From Micromonospora avicenniae (GTDB taxonomy: Bacteria; Actinomycetota; Actinomycetes; Mycobacteriales; Micromonosporaceae), in contig NZ_FTNF01000012.1 in assembly GCF_900156065.1 (NCBI RefSeq), positions 1-64,000 on the forward strand: a DNA stretch of 64,000 nucleotides, read 5' to 3'. The position numbers were made by a program, and so were the translations under genes. Positions 34,524 through 44,153 of the stretch are shown piece after piece (within the stretch, counting starts at the first letter, position 1; every line of letters begins with the position of its first letter). The notes under the pieces are model-generated. The model worked only from the letters and a program-made list of their open reading frames with translations, did not search any database and had not been told where the DNA came from.

Positions 34524-37346
34524 ATGACCGCAGAGCAGTTCGCCACCCGTCACATCGGCCCCGGGCCGGACGACGAGCGCCAGATGTTGGAGACCGTCGG
34601 CTACAGCTCGATCGACGAGCTGATGGACGCGGCGATCCCCGAGGTGATCCGCTGGCACGGCACCCTGGACCTGCCCGACCCGGCGACCGAGGCGGAGGCG
34701 CTCGCCGAGCTGCGTGCCCTCGCCGCCCGCAACACCGTCGCCGTGTCCATGATCGGTTTGGGTTACCACGGCACGCACACGCCGGGCGTGATCCGCCGTA
34801 ACGTGCTGGAGGACCCGGCCTGGTACACCGCGTACACGCCGTACCAGCCGGAGATCAGTCAGGGCCGGCTGGAGGCGTTGCTGAACTTCCAGACCATGGT
34901 CACCGACCTGACCGGGCTGGCCACCGCGAACGCGTCGATGCTGGACGAGGGCACCGCCGCGGCCGAGGCGATGACGCTGGCGCGCCGCGGGTCGAAGAGC
35001 AAGAGCAACGTGTACGTCGTCGACGCCGACGCGCTGCCGCAGACCATCGCGGTGATCACCAGCCGGGCGGAGCCGCTCGGCATCGAGGTGCGGGTGCTCG
35101 ACCTGGACACCGAGCAGCTGCCGGGCGAGTTGTTCGGCCTGCACCTGCAGTACCCGGGCGCGTCCGGTGCAGTCCGTGACCACGCCGGTCTGGTCGAGGC
35201 CGCGCACGCCGCCGGGGCGCTGGTCACCGTCGCCGCGGATTTGCTCGCGTTGACGCTGCTGCGCCCGCCGGGGGAGATCGGCGCGGACATCGCCGCCGGC
35301 ACCACCCAGCGTTTCGGTGTGCCGATGGGCTTCGGTGGGCCGCACGCCGGCTACCTGGCGGTGCGGTCGGGGCTGGAGCGGGTGCTGCCGGGCCGGCTGG
35401 TCGGTGTGTCGAAGGACGCGGACGGCAACCGGGCGTACCGGCTGGCGTTGCAGACGCGTGAGCAGCACATCCGGCGGGAGAAGGCGACCAGCAACATCTG
35501 CACCGCGCAGGTGCTGCTCGCCGTGATGGCCGGCATGTACGCCGTCTACCACGGCCCGGACGGGCTGCGGAAGATCGCCGAACGTGCTCACGAGATGGCG
35601 GTGCGGCTGGCTTCGGGGCTGCGTGGCGGCGGGGTCGAGGTCGTCGACGTGCCGTTCTTCGACACGGTCACGGCTGTCGTGCCGGGCCGCGCGGCCGAGG
35701 TGGTGGCCGCCGCGGCGGAGCGTGGGGTGAACCTGCGGCTGGTCGACGCCGACCGCGTCGGTGTCTCCTGCGACGAGACGACCACCCACGAGCACCTGGC
35801 GACGGTGTACGCCGCGTTCGGGGTGCCGGCCCCACAGGGTGAGGTCGAGGCGGCTCTGCCGGTGGCGCTGGCCCGCACCTCGCAGTTCCTCACCCACCCG
35901 GTGTTCAACAGCCACCACTCGGAGACGGCGATGCTGCGCTACCTGCGCCGGCTGGCCGACTTCGACTACGCCCTGGACCGGGGCATGATTCCGCTGGGTT
36001 CGTGCACGATGAAGCTCAACGCGACCACCGAGATGGAACCGGTCAGCTGGGCGGAGTTCGCGCACATCCACCCGTTCGCTCCGGCGGAGCAGACCGCCGG
36101 CTACCGGGACATGATCAGCCAGCTGGAGGGGTGGCTGGCGGAGGTGACCGGCTACGACGCGGTCAGCGTGCAGCCCAACGCCGGTTCGCAGGGGGAACTG
36201 GCGGGGTTGCTGGCGATCCGCGCGTACCACCGGGGCCGCGGCGAGGGGCACCGGGACGTGTGCCTGATCCCGTCGTCGGCGCACGGCACCAACGCCGCGA
36301 GCGCGGTGATGGCCGGCATGCGGGTGGTCGTGGTGGCGTGTGACGACGACGGCAACGTCGACCTGGTCGACCTCGACGCGAAAATCGACAAGCACCGGGA
36401 CGCGCTCGCCGCGATCATGGTGACGTACCCGTCGACGCACGGGGTGTACGAGACGGGCATCGCCCAGCTGTGCGCGAAGGTGCACGACGCGGGCGGTCAG
36501 GTGTACGTCGACGGTGCGAACCTCAACGCGCTGGTCGGGTTCGCCAAGCCGGGCAAGTTCGGGGCGGACGTGTCGCACCTGAACCTGCACAAGACGTTCT
36601 GCATCCCGCACGGCGGTGGCGGGCCGGGGGTCGGTCCGGTGGCGGTGCGCTCGCACCTGGCGCCGTACCTGCCGGGTGACCCGGCCGGTGAGCGGGCCGA
36701 CGGCACGCCGGCGATCTCCGCGGCCCGGTACGGTTCGGCGGGGATCCTGCCGATTCCGTGGGCGTACCTGCGGATGATGGGCGCGGCGGGGCTGTCCCGG
36801 GCCACCGGGGTGGCGGTGCTGGCCGCGAACTACGTGGCGGCTCGGCTGCGCAACCACTACCCGGTGCTGTACTCCGGCAACAAGGGGCTGGTGGCCCACG
36901 AGTGCATCCTGGATCTGCGGCCGCTGACGAAGGCGACCGGGGTGAGCGTCGACGACGTGGCGAAGCGGCTGATCGACTACGGCTTCCACGCGCCGACGAT
37001 GTCGTTCCCGGTGGCGGGCACGCTCATGGTGGAGCCCACCGAGAGTGAGGATCTGGGTGAGCTGGACCGGTTCTGCGACGCGATGATCGCCATCCGGGCG
37101 GAGATCGACAAGGTGGGTGCCGGGGAGTGGCCGGCGGGGGACAACCCGCTGTCCAACGCGCCGCACACCGCGGCGATGGTCACCGGTGACGAGTGGCCGC
37201 ACCCGTACCCGCGGTCGGTGGGCGCGTACCCGGCCGGGGTGGACCGGGCCGCTAAGTACTGGCCGCCGGTGCGGCGGATCGACGGCGCGTACGGCGACCG
37301 GAACCTGGTCTGCTCGTGCCCGTCGCCGGAGGCGTTCGAGGACTGA
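34524..37346 (+). CDS. gcvP: Glycine dehydrogenase (decarboxylating), P protein
   Basis: A 940-residue fused P-protein, full length. It decarboxylates glycine and transfers the aminomethyl group to lipoyl-GcvH. N-terminal [31 protein letters not shown], and the PLP site [18 protein letters not shown] with Lys690 are present. ATG 34524 has GGAG nine bases upstream. It is controlled by the preceding glycine riboswitch; partner gcvH lies in the same block. Confidence 0.96.
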   Translation: MTAEQFATRHIGPGPDDERQMLETVGYSSIDELMDAAIPEVIRWHGTLDLPDPATEAEALAELRALAARNTVAVSMIGLGYHGTHTPGVIRRNVLEDPAWYTAYTPYQPEISQGRLEALLNFQTMVTDLTGLATANASMLDEGTAAAEAMTLARRGSKSKSNVYVVDADALPQTIAVITSRAEPLGIEVRVLDLDTEQLPGELFGLHLQYPGASGAVRDHAGLVEAAHAAGALVTVAADLLALTLLRPPGEIGADIAAGTTQRFGVPMGFGGPHAGYLAVRSGLERVLPGRLVGVSKDADGNRAYRLALQTREQHIRREKATSNICTAQVLLAVMAGMYAVYHGPDGLRKIAERAHEMAVRLASGLRGGGVEVVDVPFFDTVTAVVPGRAAEVVAAAAERGVNLRLVDADRVGVSCDETTTHEHLATVYAAFGVPAPQGEVEAALPVALARTSQFLTHPVFNSHHSETAMLRYLRRLADFDYALDRGMIPLGSCTMKLNATTEMEPVSWAEFAHIHPFAPAEQTAGYRDMISQLEGWLAEVTGYDAVSVQPNAGSQGELAGLLAIRAYHRGRGEGHRDVCLIPSSAHGTNAASAVMAGMRVVVVACDDDGNVDLVDLDAKIDKHRDALAAIMVTYPSTHGVYETGIAQLCAKVHDAGGQVYVDGANLNALVGFAKPGKFGADVSHLNLHKTFCIPHGGGGPGVGPVAVRSHLAPYLPGDPAGERADGTPAISAARYGSAGILPIPWAYLRMMGAAGLSRATGVAVLAANYVAARLRNHYPVLYSGNKGLVAHECILDLRPLTKATGVSVDDVAKRLIDYGFHAPTMSFPVAGTLMVEPTESEDLGELDRFCDAMIAIRAEIDKVGAGEWPAGDNPLSNAPHTAAMVTGDEWPHPYPRSVGAYPAGVDRAAKYWPPVRRIDGAYGDRNLVCSCPSPEAFED

Positions 37347-37355
37347 CCTGGGGCG

Positions 37356-37386
37356 CGCCGGGGCGGTCGCAGTGGCCGCCCCGGCG
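37356..37386 (+). terminator. Hairpin terminator of gcvP
   Basis: A perfect 11-bp stem (37356-37366 with 37376-37386) around a 9-base loop, 9 bases after the gcvP stop. Confidence 0.75.
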
Positions 37387-37461
37387 TCGTCGACACGGCT
37401 GCGGCGGCCCCGGATCGGGGGTTAGCGTGGTCGACGACCTGTCGTGACGCTGTGTGGTCGC

Positions 37462-37662
37462 TCAGGCGACGAGGGCGTGCCGGGCGGGGCCTCGGTGCGG
37501 GGCGATGCAACTGCCGTCGGGAAGCAGCTCACCGGTGTCCTCGAAGATGATGACGCCGTTGCAGAGCAGGCTCCAGCCCTGCTCAGGGAAGCAGGCGATG
37601 ACCCGGGCGGCTTCCCGATCGATGGCGTCGGCGGAGGGGCAGGTGGGTTGGTGCTGGCACAT
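37462..37662 (-). CDS. DUF5999 family small protein
   Basis: A 66-residue protein starting MCQHQPTCP with EQGWSLLCNGVIIFEDTGELLPDG, the DUF5999 signature found in Streptomyces and relatives. Three Cys and a His in the N-terminal part could bind metal. ATG 37662 is preferred by family and a GGAG upstream; an ATG 11 codons earlier is in frame. Function is unknown. Confidence 0.75.
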   Translation of the reverse strand: MCQHQPTCPSADAIDREAARVIACFPEQGWSLLCNGVIIFEDTGELLPDGSCIAPHRGPARHALVA

Positions 37663-37809
37663 CGGGTTCTCCGGACTGTGGGGGCACTGTGTCATGGTTC
37701 ACATGACCAGTGACGCACAGTACCAAGCGAAAGTGGCCCGCATCGAGCAGGTCCACGCGCGCGAGTCGGGAAATCCGCTGAACGGACGACGAAGGATGGG
37801 CCAGACGGC

Positions 37810-38976
37810 GTGGATACCGTTCCGCTGACCGCGATCGATGTTCCGGCGGCGCCTGCCGAATGCCGCCGCACGCTGGTGGAGCGCGCCCGCTGGGAGTGGC
37901 GCCCGGGCGACGGCGGTGACCCCGCCACCGGTGTGCAGGAGTTCCTCGCCGCCCACGGCCTGCCACTGGACGACCTTGCCCGCCCCGCGCCCGGCCACGA
38001 CCCGGACGGTCCCTGCGGCGCCGCCCTGTACGTGTCGGCGGCCGCGGGCGCGCTGCTCATCGGGGCGCCGGCCGGCGCGCCGAACCCGGCGCCGGCGCTG
38101 CCGGAGGTCGCTGTGGTGGTGTACGGCCACGCCGACGTGCCGCCACCGCCGCCAGGCGTCGGCTCCTGGCGGCTCGGCGAATGGCAGGAGAGCTGGACCC
38201 CCGCGCAGCACGCCGCGGCCGTCGAAGCGGTCCGCGAGGCCATCGGCCGCGGCGACGTCTACCAGGTCAACGTCGTCGGACATGCCGCCGCCGGCTACTC
38301 CGGTAACCCGCTGCCGGCCCTCGCGCGCCTCGGCGCGCTGCCGGGCGCCCGCTACGGCGGCATTCTCACCGGCGCCGGCTGGGCGATCGGCTGCGCCTCC
38401 CCGGAGACGCTGATCGAACTCACCGACGGCCGGTTCGTCACCCGCCCCATCAAGGGCACCCGCCCGGCCACCACGGCCGGCGCGCGGGAACTGCGGGCCA
38501 GCGCGAAGGAACGCGCCGAGCACGTGATGATCGTCGACCTGGAACGCAACGACCTGGCCCGCGTCGCCCGCACCGGCACCGTGCGAGTCGACCAGCTCTT
38601 CGCGGTACGCCGCTGGTGTGACCTGTGGCAGGCCGAGTCGACGATCTCCGCGGCCGTCGCCGACGGGCTGGGCCTGGCCGACCTGCTGCGCGCGGTCTGC
38701 CCCGGCGGCTCGGTCACCGGCGCGCCGAAACGTGCCGCCCTGGAACAGATCGCCGCTGTGGAACCCGTCGGGCGCGGCGCCGGCATGGGCGCGCTCGGCT
38801 GGGTCGCGCCCGGCCGTATCGACCTGGGTCTGACCATCCGCACCGCCGCCGCCGATGGTGAGCGGCTGCACGTGTGGGCCGGCGGCGGCATCACCTGGGG
38901 CAGTGACCCGCAGGCGGAGGTCGCCGAGGCTGCCGCCAAGAGCCGCCCGGTGCGCGCCACCCTCGCCGGCCGCTGA
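37810..38976 (+). CDS. pabB: Aminodeoxychorismate synthase component I-like chorismate-binding enzyme
   Basis: A 388-residue chorismate-utilising enzyme. The C-terminal catalytic half has GDVYQVN, RPIKGTRPAT, ERNDLARV and SVTGAPKRAALEQI, as in PabB/TrpE. Length is shorter than TrpE, and the N-terminal half is reduced, pointing to PabB (folate p-aminobenzoate synthesis) or a secondary-metabolism homologue. The start is GTG 37810. No glutamine amidotransferase or aminodeoxychorismate lyase is adjacent. Confidence 0.82.
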   Translation: MDTVPLTAIDVPAAPAECRRTLVERARWEWRPGDGGDPATGVQEFLAAHGLPLDDLARPAPGHDPDGPCGAALYVSAAAGALLIGAPAGAPNPAPALPEVAVVVYGHADVPPPPPGVGSWRLGEWQESWTPAQHAAAVEAVREAIGRGDVYQVNVVGHAAAGYSGNPLPALARLGALPGARYGGILTGAGWAIGCASPETLIELTDGRFVTRPIKGTRPATTAGARELRASAKERAEHVMIVDLERNDLARVARTGTVRVDQLFAVRRWCDLWQAESTISAAVADGLGLADLLRAVCPGGSVTGAPKRAALEQIAAVEPVGRGAGMGALGWVAPGRIDLGLTIRTAAADGERLHVWAGGGITWGSDPQAEVAEAAAKSRPVRATLAGR

Positions 38977-39009
38977 CCCGTGCCTTTCCCCCCGCCGATG
39001 CGGCTGGGG

Positions 39010-39855
39010 TCAGAGCGAGCGGTACCCGGCTGGAAGTGCGCCCAGGAAGGCCAGGGCCTCGGCGTCGCGGGATCCCGGCGGCGCGCTGTAGAGCACGAGG
39101 TGCTGGTCGCGGTCGGTGAGCGTGAGCGCGTCGCAGTTGACGGTGATCTCCCCGACGACCGGGTGACGGAAGGTCTTCGTGAGCATCGCCGTGGCCTGCA
39201 CGTCGCGCCGCTGCCAGAGCTGAGTGAACTCGGGGCTGGCATCGCACAGCTCGGCGACCAGTTCGGCCACCGCGGGGTCGGACGGGTACCGGGCGAGAGT
39301 GGATCGGAGCCTCATGACGACGTGGTGCCGGAACTCGGCGGCGTCCGAGACCCCGTACAGGGCCGCGTCCGCAGTCGGCGGCCCGAGGAACGCCCGGCGC
39401 GCCAGATTGCGGTCCTGCGGGGCCAGCTCGGCGAAGTCCTCCATGAGCGCGGCCGCCAGGGCGTTCCACGCGAGCACGTCGAAGGCGGCGGACGTCACGA
39501 AAGCAGCCGTCTGCGGCAGCCGATCGAGCAGCGCGAGGATGCTCGGACGCACGTCGCGCCGGTACCGTCCGGTACGGCTCGGCGCGGTGCCCGCGAGCAC
39601 GTGCAGGTGCTCGGACTCGGCGTCGGTGAGCCGCAGGGCGTCCCCGATCCCGGCGAGGACCTCGCCCGAGGGGCGCGGCGCCCTGCCCTGCTCGAGCCGG
39701 ACGTAGTACTCCGTGGAGATGTGCGCGAGGACCGCCACCTCCTCACGGCGAAGACCCGGAGTCCGGCGTCGCGGACCCGAGGGCAGGCCGACGTCCTGCG
39801 GCCGGAGCCGCTCGCGACGGCTACGAAGGAACGCCCCGAGTTCCAGCTTGTCCAT
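39010..39855 (-). CDS. XRE-family regulator with MmyB-like ligand-binding domain
   Basis: A 281-residue regulator. LGAFLRSRRERLRPQDVGLP and the HTH RTPGLRREEVAVLAHISTEYYVRLEQGRAPRPS are typical of MmyB-like XRE proteins. The PAS-like C-terminal part (FDVLAWNALAAALM; HPVVGEITVNCDALTL) binds fatty-acid-like ligands in known members. It is divergent from the SDR gene at 39942, which is the usual arrangement: regulator and target oxidoreductase share the 86-base gap, where palindrome TCCGGCCGGA (39910-39919) is a possible operator. Confidence 0.9.
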   Translation of the reverse strand: MDKLELGAFLRSRRERLRPQDVGLPSGPRRRTPGLRREEVAVLAHISTEYYVRLEQGRAPRPSGEVLAGIGDALRLTDAESEHLHVLAGTAPSRTGRYRRDVRPSILALLDRLPQTAAFVTSAAFDVLAWNALAAALMEDFAELAPQDRNLARRAFLGPPTADAALYGVSDAAEFRHHVVMRLRSTLARYPSDPAVAELVAELCDASPEFTQLWQRRDVQATAMLTKTFRHPVVGEITVNCDALTLTDRDQHLVLYSAPPGSRDAEALAFLGALPAGYRSL

Positions 39856-39941
39856 GCCGCAAGTCTGCACCCCGCGCGGCGACGGATCCTGGTACCACCT
39901 GTGCCTGCATCCGGCCGGACGATCGACCGACCATCGTCGGC

Positions 39942-40724
39942 ATGACGAACGACAGCGACATCGCACCCATCGGCCTGCTCGCCGGCAAGGTCGTGTTCAT
40001 CACCGGCGCCAGCCGCGGCATCGGGGCGGCCGCCGCCCGGCTCTTCGCACGCGAGGGCGCGGCGGTCGTGCTCGCCGCCCGCGGCGCCGACGCCCTCCAC
40101 CGGATCGTCACCGAGGTCCGCGCCGCCGGCGGCGTCGCGGATGCCGTGGCGGTGGACCTCGCCGACCGGGCCAGCATCCGTGCGGCGCTCGACCACGTCG
40201 AGGCGCTGCACGGACGGCTCGACGGCGCGTTCAACAACGGCGCGGCGATCCAGCAGCCCGGCCCGCTCGACACGACGAGCGACGAGGACATCGAGGAGCA
40301 GTTCGCGGTGAACTTCCGGGCGCACTGGACCGCGATGACGCTTGAGGCCGCGCTCATGCGCCGGGGCGGTGGCGGGGCGATCGTCAACACCTCGAGCATC
40401 GGCAGCCGCCGCGCGAACCCGGAGCTGCCCGCGTACGGCGCGATGAAGCGCGCGCTCAACAGCATCACCGAGACCGCGGCCGTGACCTGGGGCCGGCAGG
40501 GCGTCCGCGTGAACGGCATCACGCCCGGCGGCACCGCGACGAAGATGATCGACGCGTGGGAGGCGGCGTCCCCGGGGGTGGTCGAGCGCATCAATGCGCG
40601 CATCCCGCTGGGCCGGATGGCCGAGCCGCGTGAGGTCGCCGAGGTGGCCGCGTGGCTGCTCAGCGACCGGGCCTCGATGGTGACCGGCGCGATCGTGCCG
40701 GTCGACGGCGGCGCCGGCGCGTGA
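39942..40724 (+). CDS. SDR family oxidoreductase
   Basis: A 260-residue classical SDR: TGASRGIGAAAARLF (cofactor), FNNGAAIQQ (NNAG position), VNTSSIGSR (catalytic Ser) and YGAMK (Tyr-x3-Lys). C-terminal VTGAIVPVDGGAGA is the usual ending. It is divergently transcribed from an MmyB-like XRE regulator, its probable regulator. Substrate unknown. Confidence 0.9.
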   Translation: MTNDSDIAPIGLLAGKVVFITGASRGIGAAAARLFAREGAAVVLAARGADALHRIVTEVRAAGGVADAVAVDLADRASIRAALDHVEALHGRLDGAFNNGAAIQQPGPLDTTSDEDIEEQFAVNFRAHWTAMTLEAALMRRGGGGAIVNTSSIGSRRANPELPAYGAMKRALNSITETAAVTWGRQGVRVNGITPGGTATKMIDAWEAASPGVVERINARIPLGRMAEPREVAEVAAWLLSDRASMVTGAIVPVDGGAGA

Positions 40725-40801
40725 GCGGGAGCGCCCCGGTCAGTCCATGGCCCACGACATGGGCGCAGCAGTCGGCCCGGGGTGCGCGGCGACGGCGCGT
40801 G

Positions 40802-41749
40802 TCAGCGGGCGGCGAAGTCGTCCAGCGCCGCGACGACGCGCTCGCCGATGCCGAGGCGGGCGCCGTGGCCGGCCGCCTCGACCAGCTCCAGGCGGGCGTC
40901 CGGCCAGGCCTGGGCCAGCTGCCAGGCGATGTCCGGCGGGCTGCTGATGTCGAGCCGGCCGTGCAGCAGCACACCAGGGACGCCGGCCAACCGGTGGGCG
41001 TCGCGCAGCAGCTGCCCGTCGGGCAGGAACGCGGCGTTGCTCCAGTAGTGGGTGACCAGCCGGGCCGAGCGCATCCGGAACTCGGGGTCTTCGAAGCGGG
41101 GATCGGGCCGCCACCCGGGGACGGTACGCACGTGGGTGTCGTCCCAGGCGCACCAGTCGCGGGCCGCGCGTTCGCGCACGTCCGGGTCGGGGTCGGCCAG
41201 CAGCCGGGCGTACGCGCCGGCCAGGTCGCCGTCGTGGTCGGCCGGTGGCACACCGTCGCGGAACCGGGCCCACTCGGCGGGGAAGATCCTGCCCATCTCC
41301 CGGGTGATCCATTCGACCTCGTGGCGGCTCGTGGTGACCACGCTGAACAGCACCAGTTCGCTGACCCGCTCGGGGTGGCGCTGGGCGTACGCCAGGCCGA
41401 GGGTGGAGCCCCACGAGGCGCCGAGGACCAGCCACCGGTGCACGTCGAGGTGTTCGCGCAGCCGTTCGATGTCGGCGATCAGGTGGCCGGTGGTGTTGAC
41501 CGACAGGTCGACCTCCGGGTCGGCGGCGTTCGGGCGGCTGCGGCCGCAGCCGCGCTGGTCGAACAAGACCACCCGGTAGCGGGCCGGATCGAAGTAGCGC
41601 CGCCAGCCGGGGGTGGCGCCGGAGCCGGGTCCGCCGTGCAGCACGACCGCCGGTTTGCCGTCGGGGTTGCCGCAGGTCTCCCAGTAGACGTGCTGGCCGT
41701 CGCCGACGTCGAGCAGGCCGTGGGCGTACGGCTCCACCGGTGGGTACAT
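40802..41749 (-). CDS. pip: Prolyl aminopeptidase (alpha/beta hydrolase)
   Basis: A 315-residue S33-family peptidase. N-terminal YPPVEPYAHGLLDVGDGQHVYWE matches Pip. GGPGSGATP is the oxyanion region, GASWGSTL contains the nucleophile Ser, LHGRLDISSP the Asp and AAGHGAR the His. It releases N-terminal proline from peptides. GGGGAGG precedes ATG 41749. It is divergent from a MarR gene with a 12-bp palindrome in the 41-base gap. Confidence 0.92.
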   Translation of the reverse strand: MYPPVEPYAHGLLDVGDGQHVYWETCGNPDGKPAVVLHGGPGSGATPGWRRYFDPARYRVVLFDQRGCGRSRPNAADPEVDLSVNTTGHLIADIERLREHLDVHRWLVLGASWGSTLGLAYAQRHPERVSELVLFSVVTTSRHEVEWITREMGRIFPAEWARFRDGVPPADHDGDLAGAYARLLADPDPDVRERAARDWCAWDDTHVRTVPGWRPDPRFEDPEFRMRSARLVTHYWSNAAFLPDGQLLRDAHRLAGVPGVLLHGRLDISSPPDIAWQLAQAWPDARLELVEAAGHGARLGIGERVVAALDDFAAR

Positions 41750-41767
41750 CCTGACCTCCCCAGAAAC

Positions 41768-41784
41768 AACAGCGCTGTTACATT
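41768..41784. promoter_or_regulatory. Palindromic operator with overlapping -10 box between pip and marR
   Basis: AACAGCGCTGTT (41768-41779) is a perfect 12-bp palindrome. TACATT (41779-41784) fits a -10 box for the MarR gene, whose GTG lies six bases further on, implying a leaderless transcript. The MarR protein probably binds this site and controls both directions. Confidence 0.55.
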
Positions 41785-41790
41785 AGCGGT

Positions 41791-42279
41791 GTGAGGGACG
41801 ACGTGCCGGACCGGGAGGCCGTGGGGACGCTGCTGCGGCACGTGCTCGACACACTCGACGGCGAGGTCGCCGGCGTGTACGCCGAGCGAGGACTGGACGA
41901 CTACCGGCCCCGGTTCTCCCCGCCGCTGCGGGTGCTGGTCGCCGGCGGGCCACTGCCGATCCGGGACCTCGCCCACCGGATCGGGGTCACCCACTCCGCA
42001 GCCAGCCAGACCGTGGCCCAGATGGCCCGGGCCGGCCTGGTCGAGTTGACCCCCGGCGCCGACGCCCGGCAACGCGTCGTGCACCTGAGCGCTCGCGCCC
42101 GCGAACTCCTGCCGATCATCGAGGCGGAGTGGGCGGCCACCACCGCGGCGATGCGCGAGCTGGACGGCGAACTGCCCGCACCCCTGGCCGACGTGCTGCA
42201 CGCGGTGCTCGCCGCCGTCCACCGCCGGCCACTGCGCCAGCGCATCGCCGACGCCGGCCTGCCCCCACCACCCTCCTGA
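41791..42279 (+). CDS. MarR family transcriptional regulator
   Basis: A 162-residue winged-helix protein. RFSPPLRVLVAGGPLPIRDLAHRIGVTHSAASQTVAQMARAGLVEL-like HTH, and the wing DARQRVVHLSARARELL, are visible. The start is GTG 41791, apparently leaderless. It is divergent from pip and likely represses it and itself. Confidence 0.85.
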   Translation: MRDDVPDREAVGTLLRHVLDTLDGEVAGVYAERGLDDYRPRFSPPLRVLVAGGPLPIRDLAHRIGVTHSAASQTVAQMARAGLVELTPGADARQRVVHLSARARELLPIIEAEWAATTAAMRELDGELPAPLADVLHAVLAAVHRRPLRQRIADAGLPPPPS

Positions 42280-42466
42280 GCGAGCCCGACGACGCCGCTG
42301 TGCCGTACGCCCGGTCGTGCGAGCCCGTCGCGCCCGGCTGACGGCCGCCAGGAGCGCCGGGCCAACGGCGACCCGGCGCGGGCTCTCGAGTCCCGCGTGG
42401 CCCGCATCTCCGACGGCCTCTAGGTGCTCCTTCGCGACGGCCGCGCCGCCGGATAATCTTGCCGGC

Positions 42467-42976
42467 ATGACAATGCGGCCCATCCGGATCATCGGCGACC
42501 CCGTGCTGCGCACCTCGTGCGCGCCGGTGACCAGCTTCGACGCCGAACTGCGCGCCCTGGTCGGCGATCTGATGGACACCCTGCTCGGCGCGCCCGGACG
42601 AGCCGGCGTGGCCGCCCCGCAGATCGGCGTCGACGCCCAGGTGTTCGTCTACGACGCCGACGGGCACCGCGGTCACCTGGTCAACCCGACGATCGAGCTG
42701 TCCGAGGAGACCGAGGTCGACGACGAGGGCTGCCTGTCCATCCCCGGGCTGTACTTCCCGACCCGGCGGGCCCTGCACGCCACGGCCCACGGTTTCGACC
42801 AGCACGGCGAGCCGCTGACCATCTCCGGCAGCGGATTCCTCGCCCGCGCGTTGCAGCACGAGACCGACCACCTCGCCGGCCGGCTCTACGTGGACACCCT
42901 GACCGGGGAGACCCGGCGGCGGGCGCTGCGGGAGATCCGCGCCGGCCGCTTCGACTCGCCCAGCCGCCGCGGCTGA
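42467..42976 (+). CDS. def: Peptide deformylase
   Basis: A 169-residue metalloenzyme removing the formyl group from N-terminal methionine. All three motifs are intact: GVAAPQIG (I), EGCLSIPG (II, Cys ligand) and QHETDHLAG (III, His-Glu-x-x-His). ATAATC (42453-42458), nine bases before ATG 42467, looks like a -10 box, so the transcript may be leaderless or nearly so. Actinomycetes often carry several def paralogues; no fmt is adjacent. Confidence 0.94.
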   Translation: MTMRPIRIIGDPVLRTSCAPVTSFDAELRALVGDLMDTLLGAPGRAGVAAPQIGVDAQVFVYDADGHRGHLVNPTIELSEETEVDDEGCLSIPGLYFPTRRALHATAHGFDQHGEPLTISGSGFLARALQHETDHLAGRLYVDTLTGETRRRALREIRAGRFDSPSRRG

Positions 42977-43104
42977 AACCGGCTCGGCTTCGCCGCGCGG
43001 CCCGTCCGCCAGGCAGGACGTGGACGGCTCGTGATCAAGGCCCGGGGAGGTGGTGATCCTCCGTGGGGGCGTTCGGGTCGCGGTGCCGGGACGGCCGGGC
43101 GTGG

Positions 43105-43977
43105 TCAGGTTGTCTTCGGGTCCGGGATGTCCGCCGGCCTGTCGTGCGCCGCGCCGGCGGGCTCGGTGTGTGCGAGTGCGGCGAGCAGGCGCAGCTTCTC
43201 GTCGCTGTCGCTGTCCTTGTCGGGGTAGTAGACGACGAGGATGACATCGCCGACGGGAAGTTTGTCCCGGTGCAGGCGTAGTTCACCGACGACGGGGTGG
43301 TGCACCGTGGTCGTGCCTCCGTCGAGACTGCGCACGTCGTGGCGGGCCCACAGGGCACGGAACCGCTGGCTGGACAGCGCGAGTTCCCCGACGAGCTCGA
43401 CGAACCTGGGGTTGTCGGTGTCGTCGCCGATGGTGCTGCGGAGGGCGGCGACGAAATCAGCGGCGGCTTTCGTCCAGTCCTGGTGGAAGGCTTGTTCCTC
43501 GGGATCGAGCAGAAGGTCACGCAGCCGGTTCCGGCCGGGCCGCAGGCGGGGGGAGAGCGCCACGGCCATGGGGTTGGACGCGAGGACATCGAACGCGCGT
43601 CCTTCGACGAACGCGGGGATCTGAAGGTGGGCGAGCAGCTCGTGCACCCGCGCCGGCACGTGCTCGGGCCGCTTGCGGCGCGGCGTCCTGGGGCGTGTCG
43701 CCACGAGCCCGAGCAGGTACGTCCGCTCCACGTCGTCGAGCCGCAGCACGCGGGCGAGCGCTTCGAGGACCTGCGGTGAGGGGTTCTTGTCGCGGCCCCG
43801 TTCCAGGCGCAGGTAGTAGTCGGGACTGATTCCGGCGAGCAGGGCGACCTCCTCCCGGCGCAGGCCGGGCACGCGGCGGTTACGGCCCGGCGGCAGTCCC
43901 GCCTGCGCCGGGGATACCAGCTCGCGGCGGGCGCGAAGGTAGCTGCCGAGCCGGTTGCCGGACTCCTCATCTTTCAT
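43105..43977 (-). CDS. XRE-family regulator with MmyB-like domain (second copy)
   Basis: A 290-residue protein of the same family as 39010-39855: LGSYLRARRELVSPAQAGLP, HTH RRVPGLRREEVALLAGISPDYYLRLERG, and C-terminal FDVLASNPMAVAL and HPVVGELRLHRDKLPVGD. The ATG at 43977 is the only family-consistent start. It is divergent from the SDR gene at 44154, the same layout as the other copy. Confidence 0.9.
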   Translation of the reverse strand: MKDEESGNRLGSYLRARRELVSPAQAGLPPGRNRRVPGLRREEVALLAGISPDYYLRLERGRDKNPSPQVLEALARVLRLDDVERTYLLGLVATRPRTPRRKRPEHVPARVHELLAHLQIPAFVEGRAFDVLASNPMAVALSPRLRPGRNRLRDLLLDPEEQAFHQDWTKAAADFVAALRSTIGDDTDNPRFVELVGELALSSQRFRALWARHDVRSLDGGTTTVHHPVVGELRLHRDKLPVGDVILVVYYPDKDSDSDEKLRLLAALAHTEPAGAAHDRPADIPDPKTT

Positions 43978-44153
43978 GTCGACACCGTAATGCGGTGTGC
44001 GTGTCTCAACGGGGGCCCTGGCAGGACCAGGGAAAACGGGGGACCAGTCACACCCGGCGGATTCCGTCAAGACTCTGGTGACACCGTTCTTGAGCAGGAC
44101 GTGTGGCGGGGGAACTGATCACCGCCCGCGTCCTAGATCGAAGGGAAGATCTC

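Noticed and set aside
33312-37202. 1296-codon minus-strand frame opposite sirtuin and gcvP
   Set aside because: Shadow of gcvP and the sirtuin gene, which are both complete and recognisable; it also crosses the riboswitch.
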